From assembly GCF_017876115.1 (NCBI RefSeq), contig NZ_JAGINO010000006.1, positions 1 through 64,000 of the forward strand: 64,000 nucleotides of DNA, in the 5' to 3' direction. Below are positions 1-9,863 of the stretch, piece after piece. The position numbers were made by a program, and so were the translations under genes. How positions within the stretch are numbered: position 1 is the first letter of the stretch; each line of letters opens with the position of its first letter. The stretch comes from Azospirillum picis (lineage in GTDB: Bacteria > Pseudomonadota > Alphaproteobacteria > Azospirillales > Azospirillaceae). The notes under the pieces were generated by a model, which did no database searches, had not been told where the DNA came from, and saw only the letters and a program-made list of their open reading frames with translations.

Positions 1-174
1 CTCCAGCATGATTGCCTCCAGCGCAGCTCACCCCTTGGGCTGCACAACAGCCTTCATCTCGTGCCATCACGCCGGAACTGCCAAAGTAGTGCTAGGGGCT
101 GTCCCCAGCATGGAACTGCAACATTCTTTGCCTATATTGGCGCTCACCCGAAACCAACCCCCTGCTCTGCCGTC

Positions 175-513
175 ATGTCCGCCTCCACCCACCGTGCCCG
201 CGCCGTCGGCGACCAGCCGGTCCACGCACGCCAACTCCATTGCGCCTGCTGCGGCCGCCCCTTCGTCCGCCCGTCCACGCGCGGGCCGGCTCCGCTCTAC
301 TGCTCGGCCGACTGCCAGAAGCAGATGCGGGTCCGGTCGCGGGCTGGAGCAGGCGGGCCGACGACTCCGTCGGCGTGCGGCGAGCGGTTTGACGGCGCTC
401 AGCGGATCTCGACGGTCGCGCTGTCGCTGCGGCCGTCGGCATCCAGGACGGTGACCCGCACCGTCCCCGGTCCGTTGGGCCGCCAGACCACCTCGCGCGC
501 GATGGGCGAGTAG
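175..513 (+). CDS. Putative small Cys-rich (zinc-ribbon-like) protein
   Basis: A 112-residue reading frame starting at ATG 175. The N-terminal half has paired cysteines: C23-x2-C26 followed by a Phe, then a YCS-x2-C pair at C43 and C47, flanked by basic residues. That spacing is typical of small treble-clef or zinc-ribbon proteins of unknown role. The last 115 bases overlap the 3' end of pbpC on the other strand, and the C-terminal third looks like ordinary antisense translation, so the true stop region may be fortuitous. No clear ribosome binding site is seen before ATG 175. I cannot assign a function; it may be a genuine small zinc protein or a decayed one. Confidence 0.4.
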   Translation: MSASTHRARAVGDQPVHARQLHCACCGRPFVRPSTRGPAPLYCSADCQKQMRVRSRAGAGGPTTPSACGERFDGAQRISTVALSLRPSASRTVTRTVPGPLGRQTTSRAMGE

Positions 514-2468
514 GCGATCCGCCGCCCGTCGATCATCCAGGACAGCGGACGCCGGCCACCGCTGGCGGTCAGGGTGAGCGGCTCCCCCGCACCGTCCGGC
601 CCCAACGCCTCCAGCACCATGTCGCTGACGGGAAAGGTCAGGCGCAGCCGGTCAGGCTGGTAGTGCCCGACCAGGCCGGTATCGCCGGGCCGCAGGCGGC
701 GCAGAAGATCGGGCGGCGCATCAGCGGTGACCGGCCCGGCAGGTCGGCCGCGGTCGGCGGGAAGCTGGTCGAACAGCTCGAACAGCAGTGGGGCCGCGGT
801 GTTGCGGCCGTAATGGCCGGGGCTCGGCGTGCCGTCCGGCCGGCCAACCCAGATGCCCACCGTATAGCGCCCGGTGACGCCGAAGGCCCAGGCATCGCGG
901 AAGCCGTAGCTGGTGCCGGTCTTCAGGCCGACCGGCCCCCTGGCCCGCAGTTCCTGCGCCTGGACCACGCCCGGCGGCGGAGCCGAGCCCTCCAGGATGG
1001 CCCGCACCTGCTGGGCTGCCGCCGCGGACAGCAGGCGCCGCTCCGGCCCCTCCTGCATCTCGGGGTCCGCACGCAGCGGGGCCGCCAGCCCGTCGCGGGC
1101 CAGCGCGCTGTAGAGCATCGTCATGTCCCACAGACTGATCGAGGCGCCGCCAAGCGCCACCGGCAGGCCCGGCACCGTGGTGCCGGCCGGCAGCACCAGC
1201 CGTGCCCCGGCCCGCCGCACCGCCTCGGCGAAGCGCAGGGGGCCGACACGGTCGAGCACCAGGACGGCAGGTACGTTCAGCGAGCGCTGCAGGGCCTCGG
1301 CCACCGTCAGGTCACCGGTGAAGCTGCGGTCGAAATTGCGCGGCGCCCAGTCGCCGAAGCGGGTGGAGACGTCGGCGATCTGGGTCAGCGGGTGGATGAT
1401 GCCGTCATCGAATCCCAGCCCATAGATGAAGGGCTTCAGCGCGGAACCCGGCGAGCGCACCGCCCGCACCATGTCGATCGGCCCCAGCCGGTTCTCGTCG
1501 AGCGCGTCCGGGCTGCCGAGATAGGCGAGCACCGACCGGTCGCGGTTGTCCACCACCAGGGCGGCCAAGCCGGCATGGTCGCTGAGCGTTCCGGCCACCC
1601 GGCGGGCCATCGCCTCGATGGCGGACTGGAGCCCGCCGTCGATGGTGCTGACCACCGTGGGACGGCCGGGATGGGCGCGGCGCAGCCGGTCGGCAAGATG
1701 CGGCGTAGCGGCGGGCAGCGACAGGCGGGCCGACGGGACCGGCTCGGTCTTGGCTTCGGCGATCGCCTTGGCCGACAAGGTCCCGGCTTCACCGACGCGA
1801 TCCAGCACCTTGTCGCGGGCAGCCTGGGCACGCTGGGGATAGCGGTCGGGGCGGAGATGCGATGGGGCCTGCGGCAACGCCACCAGCAGCGCCGCCTCCG
1901 CCGCGGTCAACTCGATCGGCGACTTGCCCAGCAGCATCTGCGAGGCGGCGCGAATCCCCTCGATGTTGCCGCCATAGGGGGCGAGCGTCAGGTACATGCC
2001 GAGGATTTCGCGCTTGTCGTAGCGCCATTCGAGCTGGGCGGCGCGCGCCGCCTCGATCAGCTTGGCGCCAAAGGTCCGCGGCCGCGGCTCCAGCAGGCGG
2101 GCGACCTGCATGGTCAGGGTCGAGGCGCCGGACACCACCCGCCCCGCACCGAGATTCTGGGTGGCGGCGCGCATGACCGCCAGCGGATCGACGCCGGCAT
2201 GGTTTTCGAACCGCCGGTCCTCATAGGCCAGCAGGAGCTGGAGGAAGAGAGGCGAGACGTCGTCGACCGTCGCCGGCAACCGCCAGGCCCCGGCCTCGTT
2301 GGTGAAGACGCGCAAGGGAACACCCTTGCGGTCGGTCACCGTAACCGACAGGTCGGCGAGCCTGGCAAGCGGCGGCGGGAACAGCCGGTCGAGCGCCAGC
2401 GCCGTTCCCAGGAGAGCGGCGAGCGTCCCCGCCACGATCCCCGTCCGCCTGATCCAGCGCCGCCGCAA
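399..2468 (-). CDS. pbpC: Penicillin-binding protein 1C (bifunctional glycosyltransferase/transpeptidase)
   Basis: Inner-membrane peptidoglycan synthase of 689 residues. A membrane segment near residues 10-27 is followed by a GT51 glycosyltransferase domain with EDRRFENHAG (catalytic Glu 83), GASTLTMQ (about 114-121) and the second Glu near 139. The transpeptidase domain has SALK (Ser 342), SLN (396-398) and KTGTS (516-520). The C-terminal ~90 residues match the BiPBP_C module that marks PBP1C. I chose TTG at 2468: it lies 4 bases after the alpha-2-macroglobulin stop and a GGCGGAG sits 7 bases upstream, whereas the only upstream in-frame Met is inside the preceding gene. The two genes form one operon, an arrangement also known in E. 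coli (yfhM-pbpC). Confidence 0.95.
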   Translation of the reverse strand: MRRRWIRRTGIVAGTLAALLGTALALDRLFPPPLARLADLSVTVTDRKGVPLRVFTNEAGAWRLPATVDDVSPLFLQLLLAYEDRRFENHAGVDPLAVMRAATQNLGAGRVVSGASTLTMQVARLLEPRPRTFGAKLIEAARAAQLEWRYDKREILGMYLTLAPYGGNIEGIRAASQMLLGKSPIELTAAEAALLVALPQAPSHLRPDRYPQRAQAARDKVLDRVGEAGTLSAKAIAEAKTEPVPSARLSLPAATPHLADRLRRAHPGRPTVVSTIDGGLQSAIEAMARRVAGTLSDHAGLAALVVDNRDRSVLAYLGSPDALDENRLGPIDMVRAVRSPGSALKPFIYGLGFDDGIIHPLTQIADVSTRFGDWAPRNFDRSFTGDLTVAEALQRSLNVPAVLVLDRVGPLRFAEAVRRAGARLVLPAGTTVPGLPVALGGASISLWDMTMLYSALARDGLAAPLRADPEMQEGPERRLLSAAAAQQVRAILEGSAPPPGVVQAQELRARGPVGLKTGTSYGFRDAWAFGVTGRYTVGIWVGRPDGTPSPGHYGRNTAAPLLFELFDQLPADRGRPAGPVTADAPPDLLRRLRPGDTGLVGHYQPDRLRLTFPVSDMVLEALGPDGAGEPLTLTASGGRRPLSWMIDGRRIAYSPIAREVVWRPNGPGTVRVTVLDADGRSDSATVEIR

Positions 2469-2472
2469 GCCG

Positions 2473-5400
2473 TCACTCCGCCGGATGGACGATGATCCGC
2501 CCGGTGTTCTGGCGGGCGAAGAAGCGCGGCTTGTACATGTCCTCCACCATGGCGCCCGGCAGTTCATAGGTGCCGGGGGTGATGGCGCGGACCAGGAAGG
2601 CCAGCTTGAAGGTCCGCTGGTCCTCGGTCAGGTCCACCGCGGCGACGTAACGGTCGTCACGCGCCTCGGTCATGCGGGTGAAGGCGAGATCGCCAAGCCA
2701 AGCCAACTCCTCCGGCGTGCCGCCGCCGAACTTGGCGTTCTCGATCTCCCATCCGGCGGGCAGCGGATGGGTCACGATCGCCTGGTGGTAGACACCGGTG
2801 TTGGCCTCGCCCTCCAGCACCACGACGAAGACGTCGTTCTGCTTGATCGTATCGAGGTTCAGCACGTTGCCGGCACGGTCGAAGAAGTTGCGCTTGATGC
2901 GCAGCCCTTCGCGCGCCGCCGGCTGCGGAGCCACCGGAACGCCGGACAGCGAGACCGCCTGCCAGACCGCGGCCTTACCCGAGTTGGCGACCGGGATGCC
3001 GGCCTTGAGCTGGGCCAGCGTCGGGGTCAGGTCGACCCGCGCGCCGTCGCGCTTCGCCCCGCCCAGCGTGACCTCCACCCGCGCCGGGGTGCCGCGCATC
3101 AGCGTGTCGGCGGCCAGCACCGACCAGGCCTGTTCCTGCGTGTTGGTGCGGTTGGCGGCGGTGGCCGAGACCGGCAGCCGGTCCAGCAGCGTCGGAAGGC
3201 GGTTGCCGGCCATGTCGACCTCGCCCATCAGCACCAGCAGGGCCGCGGCGTCGCGGACCGTGGAACCGTAATCGACATGCCACTCCTGGCGCACGAGATG
3301 GGCGACGGCGCTGTCGAAGGCGCTGGCCGCCCGCTCCTTGTCGCCCATGCGAGCCAGGGCGGCCCCGAGCTGCCCCTTGGCGAGCGGGGTCGGCAGCTTC
3401 TCGATCATCGTATCGAGCATGTAGCGCGCCGGACCCGGCACGGAAACCCCGGCCAGCGCCAGCGTGTGCAGGGCATAGGCGCGCACCGCCAGCTCCTCGT
3501 CGCCGGAGGCGCTGGAGATGGCGCGCTGCCGCAGCCAGGCCAGCGCGTCGGCGAGCGGCTTGTCCGGAACCGGCTGGCCCTTCTGCTTGGCGCGGAGCAG
3601 GAACTCCGTGGCGTATGCGGTCAACCAGCCGTCGGCCTCGTCATGCGCGCCCCACAGGCCGAAGGAGCCGTCGAAGCGCTGCTTGTCCAAGGTCCGCGAG
3701 ATCGCCTGCTGGACCCGCGACTCCAGCCCGTCCTCCGGCTTGCGGTCCTTGCCGAGCGCCAGCTCGACGTCGCGCACGACCAGCAGCGGCAGCGCGCGGC
3801 TGACCGTCTGCTCGAGGCAGCCGTAGGGATAGCGGTCGAGCGCCCGCAGGATTCCGCCGACGTCGAAGGGCGGTGCGCTGGTGTAGCTGGCGGACCAGCT
3901 CGCCGTACCCGGCAGGAAGGCGGCCAGTTCGGCCCCGTCGAAGCGCAGCGTCTCGCCCGGCGCCAACTGGCGGGTGACGAACTGCGTCTCCACCGCGCGG
4001 GCCGGGCGGACGGTAATGCCGTAGTCGTGGGATAGCGCCAGGTTCTCCGGCCCCTTCACCGAGACGGCGACATGGCCGATGCCGGCCGACACCCCCTTCA
4101 GCGGGATCACCAGCGACTTGCGCTCGCCCTTCGCCAGCGCGACGGACAGGTTGCCGCCCTCCACCGCCACGGCGTCCTGCGCGGTGACGGCGACCTCGTA
4201 GGTGCCGGCCGCCGCCTCGACATTGTGCAGCGACAGCGTCACCCGGCTGTCGTCGCCGGGCGCGAGGAAGCGTGGGAGGATGGCGTCGGCGACCAGCGGA
4301 TCCCGGACTGTCACCGGCCCGGCGGCCGAGCCGACGCGCGTGCGGCTGTAGGCCACCGCCATCAGGCGCAGCTCGCCGTTGAAGTCCGGAACGTCGAAGC
4401 CGATGCGGGCGGTGCCGTCGGCCCCGACCTTCACCGGGCCGTGGAAGAGCGACACGACGGTGAAGGGAACGACCGGCAGCCCGGCGCCGCTGGCATCGCC
4501 GCCTTGGCGCATGGCGCCGAAGGGCCCGTCCATCGGGTCGATCAGCCGGCCGTAATCGTCACGGATGTCAAGGCCGAGGCGCCGCTTGCCGAAATAATGC
4601 TTCTCCGGCTGCGGGCTGGCGAAGTCGGTCAGGCGCAGGATGCCTTCGTCCACCGCGGCCAGCGTGACGTAGATGTCCTCCGTTCCGTTCGGCGTGCCGC
4701 CACCGGCCGCCGCGACCTTCACCCCGACGTCGAGCCTGCTGCGCGGGCGCAGCACCTGCGGGGCGTCGAGCGCCACGTCCAGCTTGCGCACCGACGGGTC
4801 GATGGACACCCAGGCGACGCCCATGGCGCGCACCGGCTGCCGCTCGCGGCCCTTGACCGGCGGACGGTAGGCGGTGGCGGTGACATAGGCGCCCGGCCCC
4901 CAGGCGGCATCGACGGGAATTTCCACCGTCGTGCCGCCGGCCGGGACCGACAGGGTGCGGACGTCGAACAGGCGGTCGGTGGCCACCGTCACCAGCAGCT
5001 CGCCGGCGAAGGGAGGGGCGACGCGGATGCGCGCGGTCTCGCCCGGCTTATAGGCCTGCTTGTCGGTGGTGACCTCCAGCTTGTCGGGGATATCGGCGGT
5101 TTCGTCGCCGTTGGCCCAGCCGGAATAGAAACGATAGGAGCTGGCGACGCCGGCCGCCTTGTCGGTCACCTCGATGCGGTAGCGGCCGAACTCGCGCTTG
5201 CCGAGCGCCACGACCGCCGGCTTGTCCGTGCCGACGGCGAAGTTGCCCGAGGCGAGCGGCACGTCCCGCACCGTGGCGCTGTAGCTGTAGCGGCCGTCAC
5301 GGCGGTACCAGACGAAGGAGACGCGCTCCTCCACCAGTTCCCAATGGATGCCCTGCTTGGCGATGGCACTGCCGTCGGGAGCGACGGCCACCAGGTCGAA

Positions 5401-7698
5401 GTTGGCCTCGCCGCCGTCACCGATGCGGCTGTCGTTGAAGCGCGGGCGCAGGCCCAGCGCGTAGGTCTTCGGCCGCACCGGCACGGACACCGACTTGCGG
5501 ACCGGCCGCCCGCCGGGCTCCGACAGGGTGACCCGGATGTCGGCACGCAGCGGCTTGCTGGTGTCCGGCACCTCCGGGAGGGTCACGGCGACATGCGACA
5601 CGCCCTGCTCGTCGGTGGTCGGGAACTCCAACTGGTCGAGCCGCTCGGTCGGATTGTCCTGGGCTCGGCCGAACGCGTAGTCCTTGAAGGCCGGATAGGG
5701 AGTGGGATCGGGGGCCAGGGCCACCTCGGCGGTGCCGGTCAGGCCGGCGGCTGGCGGGCCGTACAGGAAGCGCCCCTGGGCGGTCACCTCGAAGGGCTGG
5801 TCCGGCACCAGGATCGGCGCGCTGGCGGTGAGGTCGAGCGCCAGCTTGACCGGCACGAAATCCTCGACCTGGAAGGACCCCCGGCCGATCGGCTCGGCCT
5901 TGGGGTCGCCATAGACCAGCACGTCCCAGCCGCCGAGCGGCGCGGTGCGGGTCAGCGACAGCGGCAGGGTGAAGCCGCCGGCCCCCTGGCCCTGCAGCGC
6001 GCCGCTGTAATACTCGGTGCCGCTGGGGCGCAGCACCTTCACGGTCAGCGGGAAATTCTCGACCGCCTCGGTCTTGTCGTCGCGCAGGAGGATCGACAGG
6101 TTGACCGTCTCGCCCTGGCGATAGACACCGCGGTCGGAATAGACGAAGGCGTCCATCGGACCAGGCGCCGGCCGTCCGCTGACCCCGCGGTCGCTGAGGT
6201 CGAAGGCGGCGTTGGTCAGGTCCTGCATGGCGAAGTCGTTGCCCAGATAGGCCATCGCCATCTCGGGCGCGTTGCCGCCGGTCTTCATCAGGCCGGCCGG
6301 GAACCGGGCGCGACCGAACTCGTCGGTGGTCACCCGCGCAAGTTCGCTGTTGTTGCGGGCGACCAGCGCCACCTCGACCCCCGGCATCGGCTTGGCCGTC
6401 GCATAGGACCGGGCGAAGACCGTCAGCCCGTCGGCGCCGCGGAAGCTGGTGAGGCCGATATCGGACAGCAGCACCCATTGGGTCGCCATCGCATCCCAGC
6501 GCTCACCGGCCTCGACGTCGTGGGGACGGGCGGTGACGACATAGAGGCCGGGCTTGGGGTCGTCCCCGACCGCCTGGCGGAACGGCAGTGCGGAGGTGAC
6601 GTCGCGGTTGAGCTCTCCCTTGACGTCCAGCGTCCCCGTCCAGACCTGCTCGCCATTCTCCTGGGCCATCTGCTCGGCGGAATAGCTGGTCAGCTCGCCG
6701 AAGATGTTGCCCGCGTACTTGTTCGCCACCAGGGCGCGATCGGCGATGCGGTAGACCGCGACGTCGAGGCGCTCGGTGTTGACGCTGATCACCGGAATGC
6801 CGTCGGCGCCGCGGCGCGGCAGGATGTAGGCGGAGCCGCGGAACGACGCCATCGCCGGCCGGTCGGGCACCCGGAAGCGCTGGGTTTCCTCAGCCTTCAG
6901 CACCACCCCGTCCTCGCCCGGCAGCCCCGGCCGCAGGGTGACGGCATAGGCCTTGCCATGATCGAGGCCGCTCAGGCACAGGCTGTTCTCCCGCGCTTCG
7001 ACGGCGATCTTGGCCGCCGGCTCGATCCGGACATAATCGTCGAACCTGACCCCCTGCTTGACGCTCAGACGGTCGGAGAACTGGAAGCAGACGCGCGGGC
7101 TGCTGCCCTCCGCATCGACCTGGACGTTGGCCAGGGTCAGCCCGGCCTTGCGGCGCATGGCGACCAGGCGCTCCTCAAGCTTCGGCGCACGGGCGTCGAT
7201 CGTCGCGGCGTCAAGCCGCGGAGCCATCTCGCGGATGGAGGCCAGGGCCTTCACCGCCTCGTCCGGTTTGCCGAACGCCTCGTCCATCAGGGTGGCGAGG
7301 CGCCAGAGGATGGCGACCCGCTCCTCGTCCTTCGGGTTGAACTGGCCGGCCATGACCGCGCTCTGCAACGCGCGGTCCTTGTTGGGCGGGGTGGCGGACA
7401 TCCAGGCGTCGCTGAGCTCCAGCCACAGCGACGGGGAGCCGCCGCCCTGGTTGATCGCCTGCTCGTATTTCTGGATGGCCCCGGCGAAATCCTTGCGGTC
7501 GCGCGCGGCGCGGGCCTGCTTCAGGAGGTCGGCGATGACCTGGGGTTTCGGCTGTGGCGGCGACTTGAGCAACAGCCCGTTGGCATAGGCGGTGGCATCC
7601 GACAACGCGCCGGGCGGCGTGTAGTCCGCCCTGACCGGGGCCGCCGTGACGACCATTAACACCAAGACCGAGAGCAGCGTCAGAAGCCGTGCCATCAT
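2473..7698 (-). CDS. Bacterial alpha-2-macroglobulin family protein with thioester
   Basis: A 1741-residue exported protein. The first 24 residues are a signal peptide ending in APVRA; no lipobox Cys is present, unlike E. coli YfhM. Residues ~30-150 look like a short TPR-type helical region (repeated AxxxxxxxDxxxAxxxY patterns). The body is the usual string of MG/beta-sandwich domains, and a CLEQ thioester motif lies at residues 1294-1297, so the protease-trapping chemistry should be intact. Such proteins are thought to trap foreign proteases in the periplasm when the wall is breached, and pairing with PBP1C, which repairs the wall, fits. A second in-frame ATG directly follows the first (7695). 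Confidence 0.95.
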   Translation of the reverse strand: MMARLLTLLSVLVLMVVTAAPVRADYTPPGALSDATAYANGLLLKSPPQPKPQVIADLLKQARAARDRKDFAGAIQKYEQAINQGGGSPSLWLELSDAWMSATPPNKDRALQSAVMAGQFNPKDEERVAILWRLATLMDEAFGKPDEAVKALASIREMAPRLDAATIDARAPKLEERLVAMRRKAGLTLANVQVDAEGSSPRVCFQFSDRLSVKQGVRFDDYVRIEPAAKIAVEARENSLCLSGLDHGKAYAVTLRPGLPGEDGVVLKAEETQRFRVPDRPAMASFRGSAYILPRRGADGIPVISVNTERLDVAVYRIADRALVANKYAGNIFGELTSYSAEQMAQENGEQVWTGTLDVKGELNRDVTSALPFRQAVGDDPKPGLYVVTARPHDVEAGERWDAMATQWVLLSDIGLTSFRGADGLTVFARSYATAKPMPGVEVALVARNNSELARVTTDEFGRARFPAGLMKTGGNAPEMAMAYLGNDFAMQDLTNAAFDLSDRGVSGRPAPGPMDAFVYSDRGVYRQGETVNLSILLRDDKTEAVENFPLTVKVLRPSGTEYYSGALQGQGAGGFTLPLSLTRTAPLGGWDVLVYGDPKAEPIGRGSFQVEDFVPVKLALDLTASAPILVPDQPFEVTAQGRFLYGPPAAGLTGTAEVALAPDPTPYPAFKDYAFGRAQDNPTERLDQLEFPTTDEQGVSHVAVTLPEVPDTSKPLRADIRVTLSEPGGRPVRKSVSVPVRPKTYALGLRPRFNDSRIGDGGEANFDLVAVAPDGSAIAKQGIHWELVEERVSFVWYRRDGRYSYSATVRDVPLASGNFAVGTDKPAVVALGKREFGRYRIEVTDKAAGVASSYRFYSGWANGDETADIPDKLEVTTDKQAYKPGETARIRVAPPFAGELLVTVATDRLFDVRTLSVPAGGTTVEIPVDAAWGPGAYVTATAYRPPVKGRERQPVRAMGVAWVSIDPSVRKLDVALDAPQVLRPRSRLDVGVKVAAAGGGTPNGTEDIYVTLAAVDEGILRLTDFASPQPEKHYFGKRRLGLDIRDDYGRLIDPMDGPFGAMRQGGDASGAGLPVVPFTVVSLFHGPVKVGADGTARIGFDVPDFNGELRLMAVAYSRTRVGSAAGPVTVRDPLVADAILPRFLAPGDDSRVTLSLHNVEAAAGTYEVAVTAQDAVAVEGGNLSVALAKGERKSLVIPLKGVSAGIGHVAVSVKGPENLALSHDYGITVRPARAVETQFVTRQLAPGETLRFDGAELAAFLPGTASWSASYTSAPPFDVGGILRALDRYPYGCLEQTVSRALPLLVVRDVELALGKDRKPEDGLESRVQQAISRTLDKQRFDGSFGLWGAHDEADGWLTAYATEFLLRAKQKGQPVPDKPLADALAWLRQRAISSASGDEELAVRAYALHTLALAGVSVPGPARYMLDTMIEKLPTPLAKGQLGAALARMGDKERAASAFDSAVAHLVRQEWHVDYGSTVRDAAALLVLMGEVDMAGNRLPTLLDRLPVSATAANRTNTQEQAWSVLAADTLMRGTPARVEVTLGGAKRDGARVDLTPTLAQLKAGIPVANSGKAAVWQAVSLSGVPVAPQPAAREGLRIKRNFFDRAGNVLNLDTIKQNDVFVVVLEGEANTGVYHQAIVTHPLPAGWEIENAKFGGGTPEELAWLGDLAFTRMTEARDDRYVAAVDLTEDQRTFKLAFLVRAITPGTYELPGAMVEDMYKPRFFARQNTGRIIVHPAE

Positions 7699-8125
7699 AT
7701 CGCCTTCAACCAGCGGGAGATGGCGCGGTTATAGCGCGGATAACCGGCAGTGGCGATATCGCGAAGGGCTAGGGCGGAAGTCGACGTCAAGCTGCGCCGC
7801 CGCGTATGGAACGTTTGAAACCGGGTGAAACAGATCCGGCGGCCCGTTCCATTGTTCAATCCGGCCGGCGGCACAGCCGTGGGGCGATCGGCGCGGCAGC
7901 GGGCTCGGAACGGCGAGGACTGCGGCATGCGGACCTTCCGTAGCCTGTCAGGAGCCGGTCTCTTATAGCACGAACAGCCGGCGGCCACCGCCAGGGTTGG
8001 AAAAAGCACCGGCCGCACCACGGTGCGGGAGAAAGGGGGGCGCCGGCCTTCCCGTCCTTGGACGTGAAGAGTCCGGACGCCCGTCTTCCTGGAGGCGGCG
8101 CGCCCGGAGGGAGCGCCGGCACAGA
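7699..8125. other. Intergenic region between rsmB-like gene and alpha-2-macroglobulin
   Basis: This 427-base spacer separates two genes on the minus strand, so it must hold the end of the rsmB transcript and the promoter of the alpha-2-macroglobulin/pbpC operon. A weak stem (GGCGC at 8097-8101 with GCGCC at 8113-8117) lies just past the rsmB stop but has no T run. Reading frames inside it (for example 7695-8021 on the minus strand) show no recognisable domain. I saw no convincing promoter hexamers. Confidence 0.5.
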
Positions 8126-9508
8126 TCAGGCGTCGATCGCCTTGCCCAGTTCCACCGGGTCCACCTCGTCCTGCTCCACGCCGGCCTCAGACAGGCTCTC
8201 CTCGGCGCGGCGCTCCAGCACGGCGGCGAAGAAGCCGTCGGTGTCGTGCCGGGCGGGGGTCAGGCGCAGGTACGGCCCCTCGGCCGGCGGCGCCCCGGCC
8301 TCCTCCTCCGCCCACACGTCGGCAACGGGCTTGACGATGAAGTCGGTGTGGGTCTGCAGGAAGGCCTCCACCTGCGCCTCGTTCTCGTCATGCAGCATCG
8401 AGCAGGTGGCGTAGACCAGCCGGCCGCCCGGCTTCACCAGCCTTGCTGCGCTGTCGAGGATGTTGGCCTGCAACGGCAGGAGCTGCTCCAGGCCGGGGCC
8501 GAGCTGGCGCCAGCGGGCATCCGGGTTGCGGCGCCAGGTTCCGGTACCCGAGCAGGGAGCGTCGACAAGCACCCGGTCGAACTTGCGCTTGTGGCGCTTC
8601 ACCCAGGGATCGCGCTCGCTGGTCAGCGGATGCGGCTCGATGTTGTGCAGGCCGGCGCGGCGGAACCGTTCGGCCGCGCGCTTCAGGCGCCCGGCCAGCA
8701 CGTCGCAGGCCACCACCCGGCCCTTGTTCTTCATCAGCGCCGCGACCGCCAGCGTCTTGCCGCCGGCGCCGGCGCAGAAATCCACCACCTGCTGGCCGGG
8801 CTTCGGCGCCACCGCCAGCGCCACGAGCTGCGAGCCTTCGTCCTGGATCTCGACCAAGCCGTCCTTGAACGCGTCGACGCCGCCCAGCGGCGGCCGCCCC
8901 TTCACCCGCAGGCCGAGCGGCGACCATTGCGTCTCCTCGGCGAAGATCTGCGCCTTGGACAGCGCCTTGATGGCGCTCTGCCGGTTGGCCTTCAGGGGAT
9001 TGATGCGCAGGTCGAGGGGAGCGGCTTCCAGCAGCTTCTCCATCTCGACGGCGAAGCGGTCGCCAAGGGACGCGCGCATCGGCCTTTCCGCCCAATCCGG
9101 GCATTCGACCCGCACCGTCTCGGGCATTTCGGGATGGTCCAGCGTATGGCTTTCGAGCGCCTGGACCAGCTCAAGCTCCCCATCGGTCAGGCGGGCGGGA
9201 GCGAACTTGCCGCCGCTGAACATCTCCAGCACCACGCCGGCGTTGCGGCGCTCCTCCAGCAGCAGGAAGGCCAGGACGCGGGCGCGCGGCGTGGGGCGCT
9301 CGTAGCCGCCACGCTCGATCCACCAGCCGAGCCGCGCGTGGCGGCGCAGAATGGCGTAGGCGGTCTGCGCGACCGCGGTGCGGTCCTTGGAACCTATGTA
9401 GCGGCGGTTGCGGAAATAGGCGCTCATCACCGCGTCGGCGGGGCGAGGGGTCTCGTCGATCTCGGTCAGCAGATCGATGACCGCCTGGAGGCGGGCGGCG
9501 GGTGTCAT
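8126..9508 (-). CDS. rsmB: RsmB-type 16S rRNA (cytosine-C5) methyltransferase
   Basis: A 460-residue RNA m5C methyltransferase using S-adenosylmethionine. The N-terminal ~140 residues resemble the NusB-like RNA-binding part of RsmB. The catalytic domain has the SAM loop DFCAGAGGKTLA and two catalytic cysteines: C319 in DAPCSGTG (release step) and C369 in YATCSM (nucleophile), very close to the positions reported for E. coli RsmB. I start at ATG 9508 (MTPAARL); the reading frame is open further upstream but that part is Arg-rich antisense-like sequence. The gene stands alone and is divergent from mltA. It could also be an RsmF- or NSUN-like relative, so the exact target base is inferred. Confidence 0.88.
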   Translation of the reverse strand: MTPAARLQAVIDLLTEIDETPRPADAVMSAYFRNRRYIGSKDRTAVAQTAYAILRRHARLGWWIERGGYERPTPRARVLAFLLLEERRNAGVVLEMFSGGKFAPARLTDGELELVQALESHTLDHPEMPETVRVECPDWAERPMRASLGDRFAVEMEKLLEAAPLDLRINPLKANRQSAIKALSKAQIFAEETQWSPLGLRVKGRPPLGGVDAFKDGLVEIQDEGSQLVALAVAPKPGQQVVDFCAGAGGKTLAVAALMKNKGRVVACDVLAGRLKRAAERFRRAGLHNIEPHPLTSERDPWVKRHKRKFDRVLVDAPCSGTGTWRRNPDARWRQLGPGLEQLLPLQANILDSAARLVKPGGRLVYATCSMLHDENEAQVEAFLQTHTDFIVKPVADVWAEEEAGAPPAEGPYLRLTPARHDTDGFFAAVLERRAEESLSEAGVEQDEVDPVELGKAIDA

Positions 9509-9863
9509 GGCGTCTGGTCCCTTGGGAGTCTGAAAGCGGCGAACGGGAAACGGGCCGGCACGTTCCGTCCGGCGGCGCATCCGATCGCATACCGACCGTC
9601 GATAGCCTGTTTGCCGGCCGCTGTCACGCATCGCAGGCATGCATCCCGCTCTCCCCCTCGCCCCGACCGCCGCGAGTCTCACCTCCCGTCCGTGACAAGA
9701 GGCTACGACCTATCCGAAAGTGATGGTTAGGGATTGACGACTCGGGTGCTCAGAGCTCACAAACGAGGTAGCGATGTAACTTAATCGTGACCGGTCCCGC
9801 CGATCCGAAGCCGGGCCGGAAGAGTCTTCGACGGACATTCAGAGTTCAGGGACGGAGTGCGCG
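9509..9863. other. Divergent intergenic region rsmB / mltA
   Basis: A 355-base spacer between two divergently transcribed genes, so it should carry both promoters. A TTGACG at about 9734 could be a -35 for the plus strand, but no good -10 follows at the right distance. The only clear signal is the ribosome binding site GGAG six bases before the mltA ATG. No repeats, RNA genes or coding regions were recognised. Confidence 0.4.

Noticed and set aside
4072..7659. 1195-codon plus-strand ORF antisense to the alpha-2-macroglobulin gene
   Set aside because: It is rich in Arg, Gly, His and Asp with no domains, as expected when a GC-rich gene is read in its antisense frame; the minus-strand protein has a signal peptide, thioester and family domains.
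7695..8021. 108-codon minus-strand ORF upstream of the alpha-2-macroglobulin gene
   Set aside because: It overlaps the start of that gene, has no domain or good ribosome binding site and a composition unlike coding DNA here.
8094..8120. Terminator after the rsmB-like gene
   Set aside because: Only a 5-pair stem with an 11-base loop and no T run; too weak to list.
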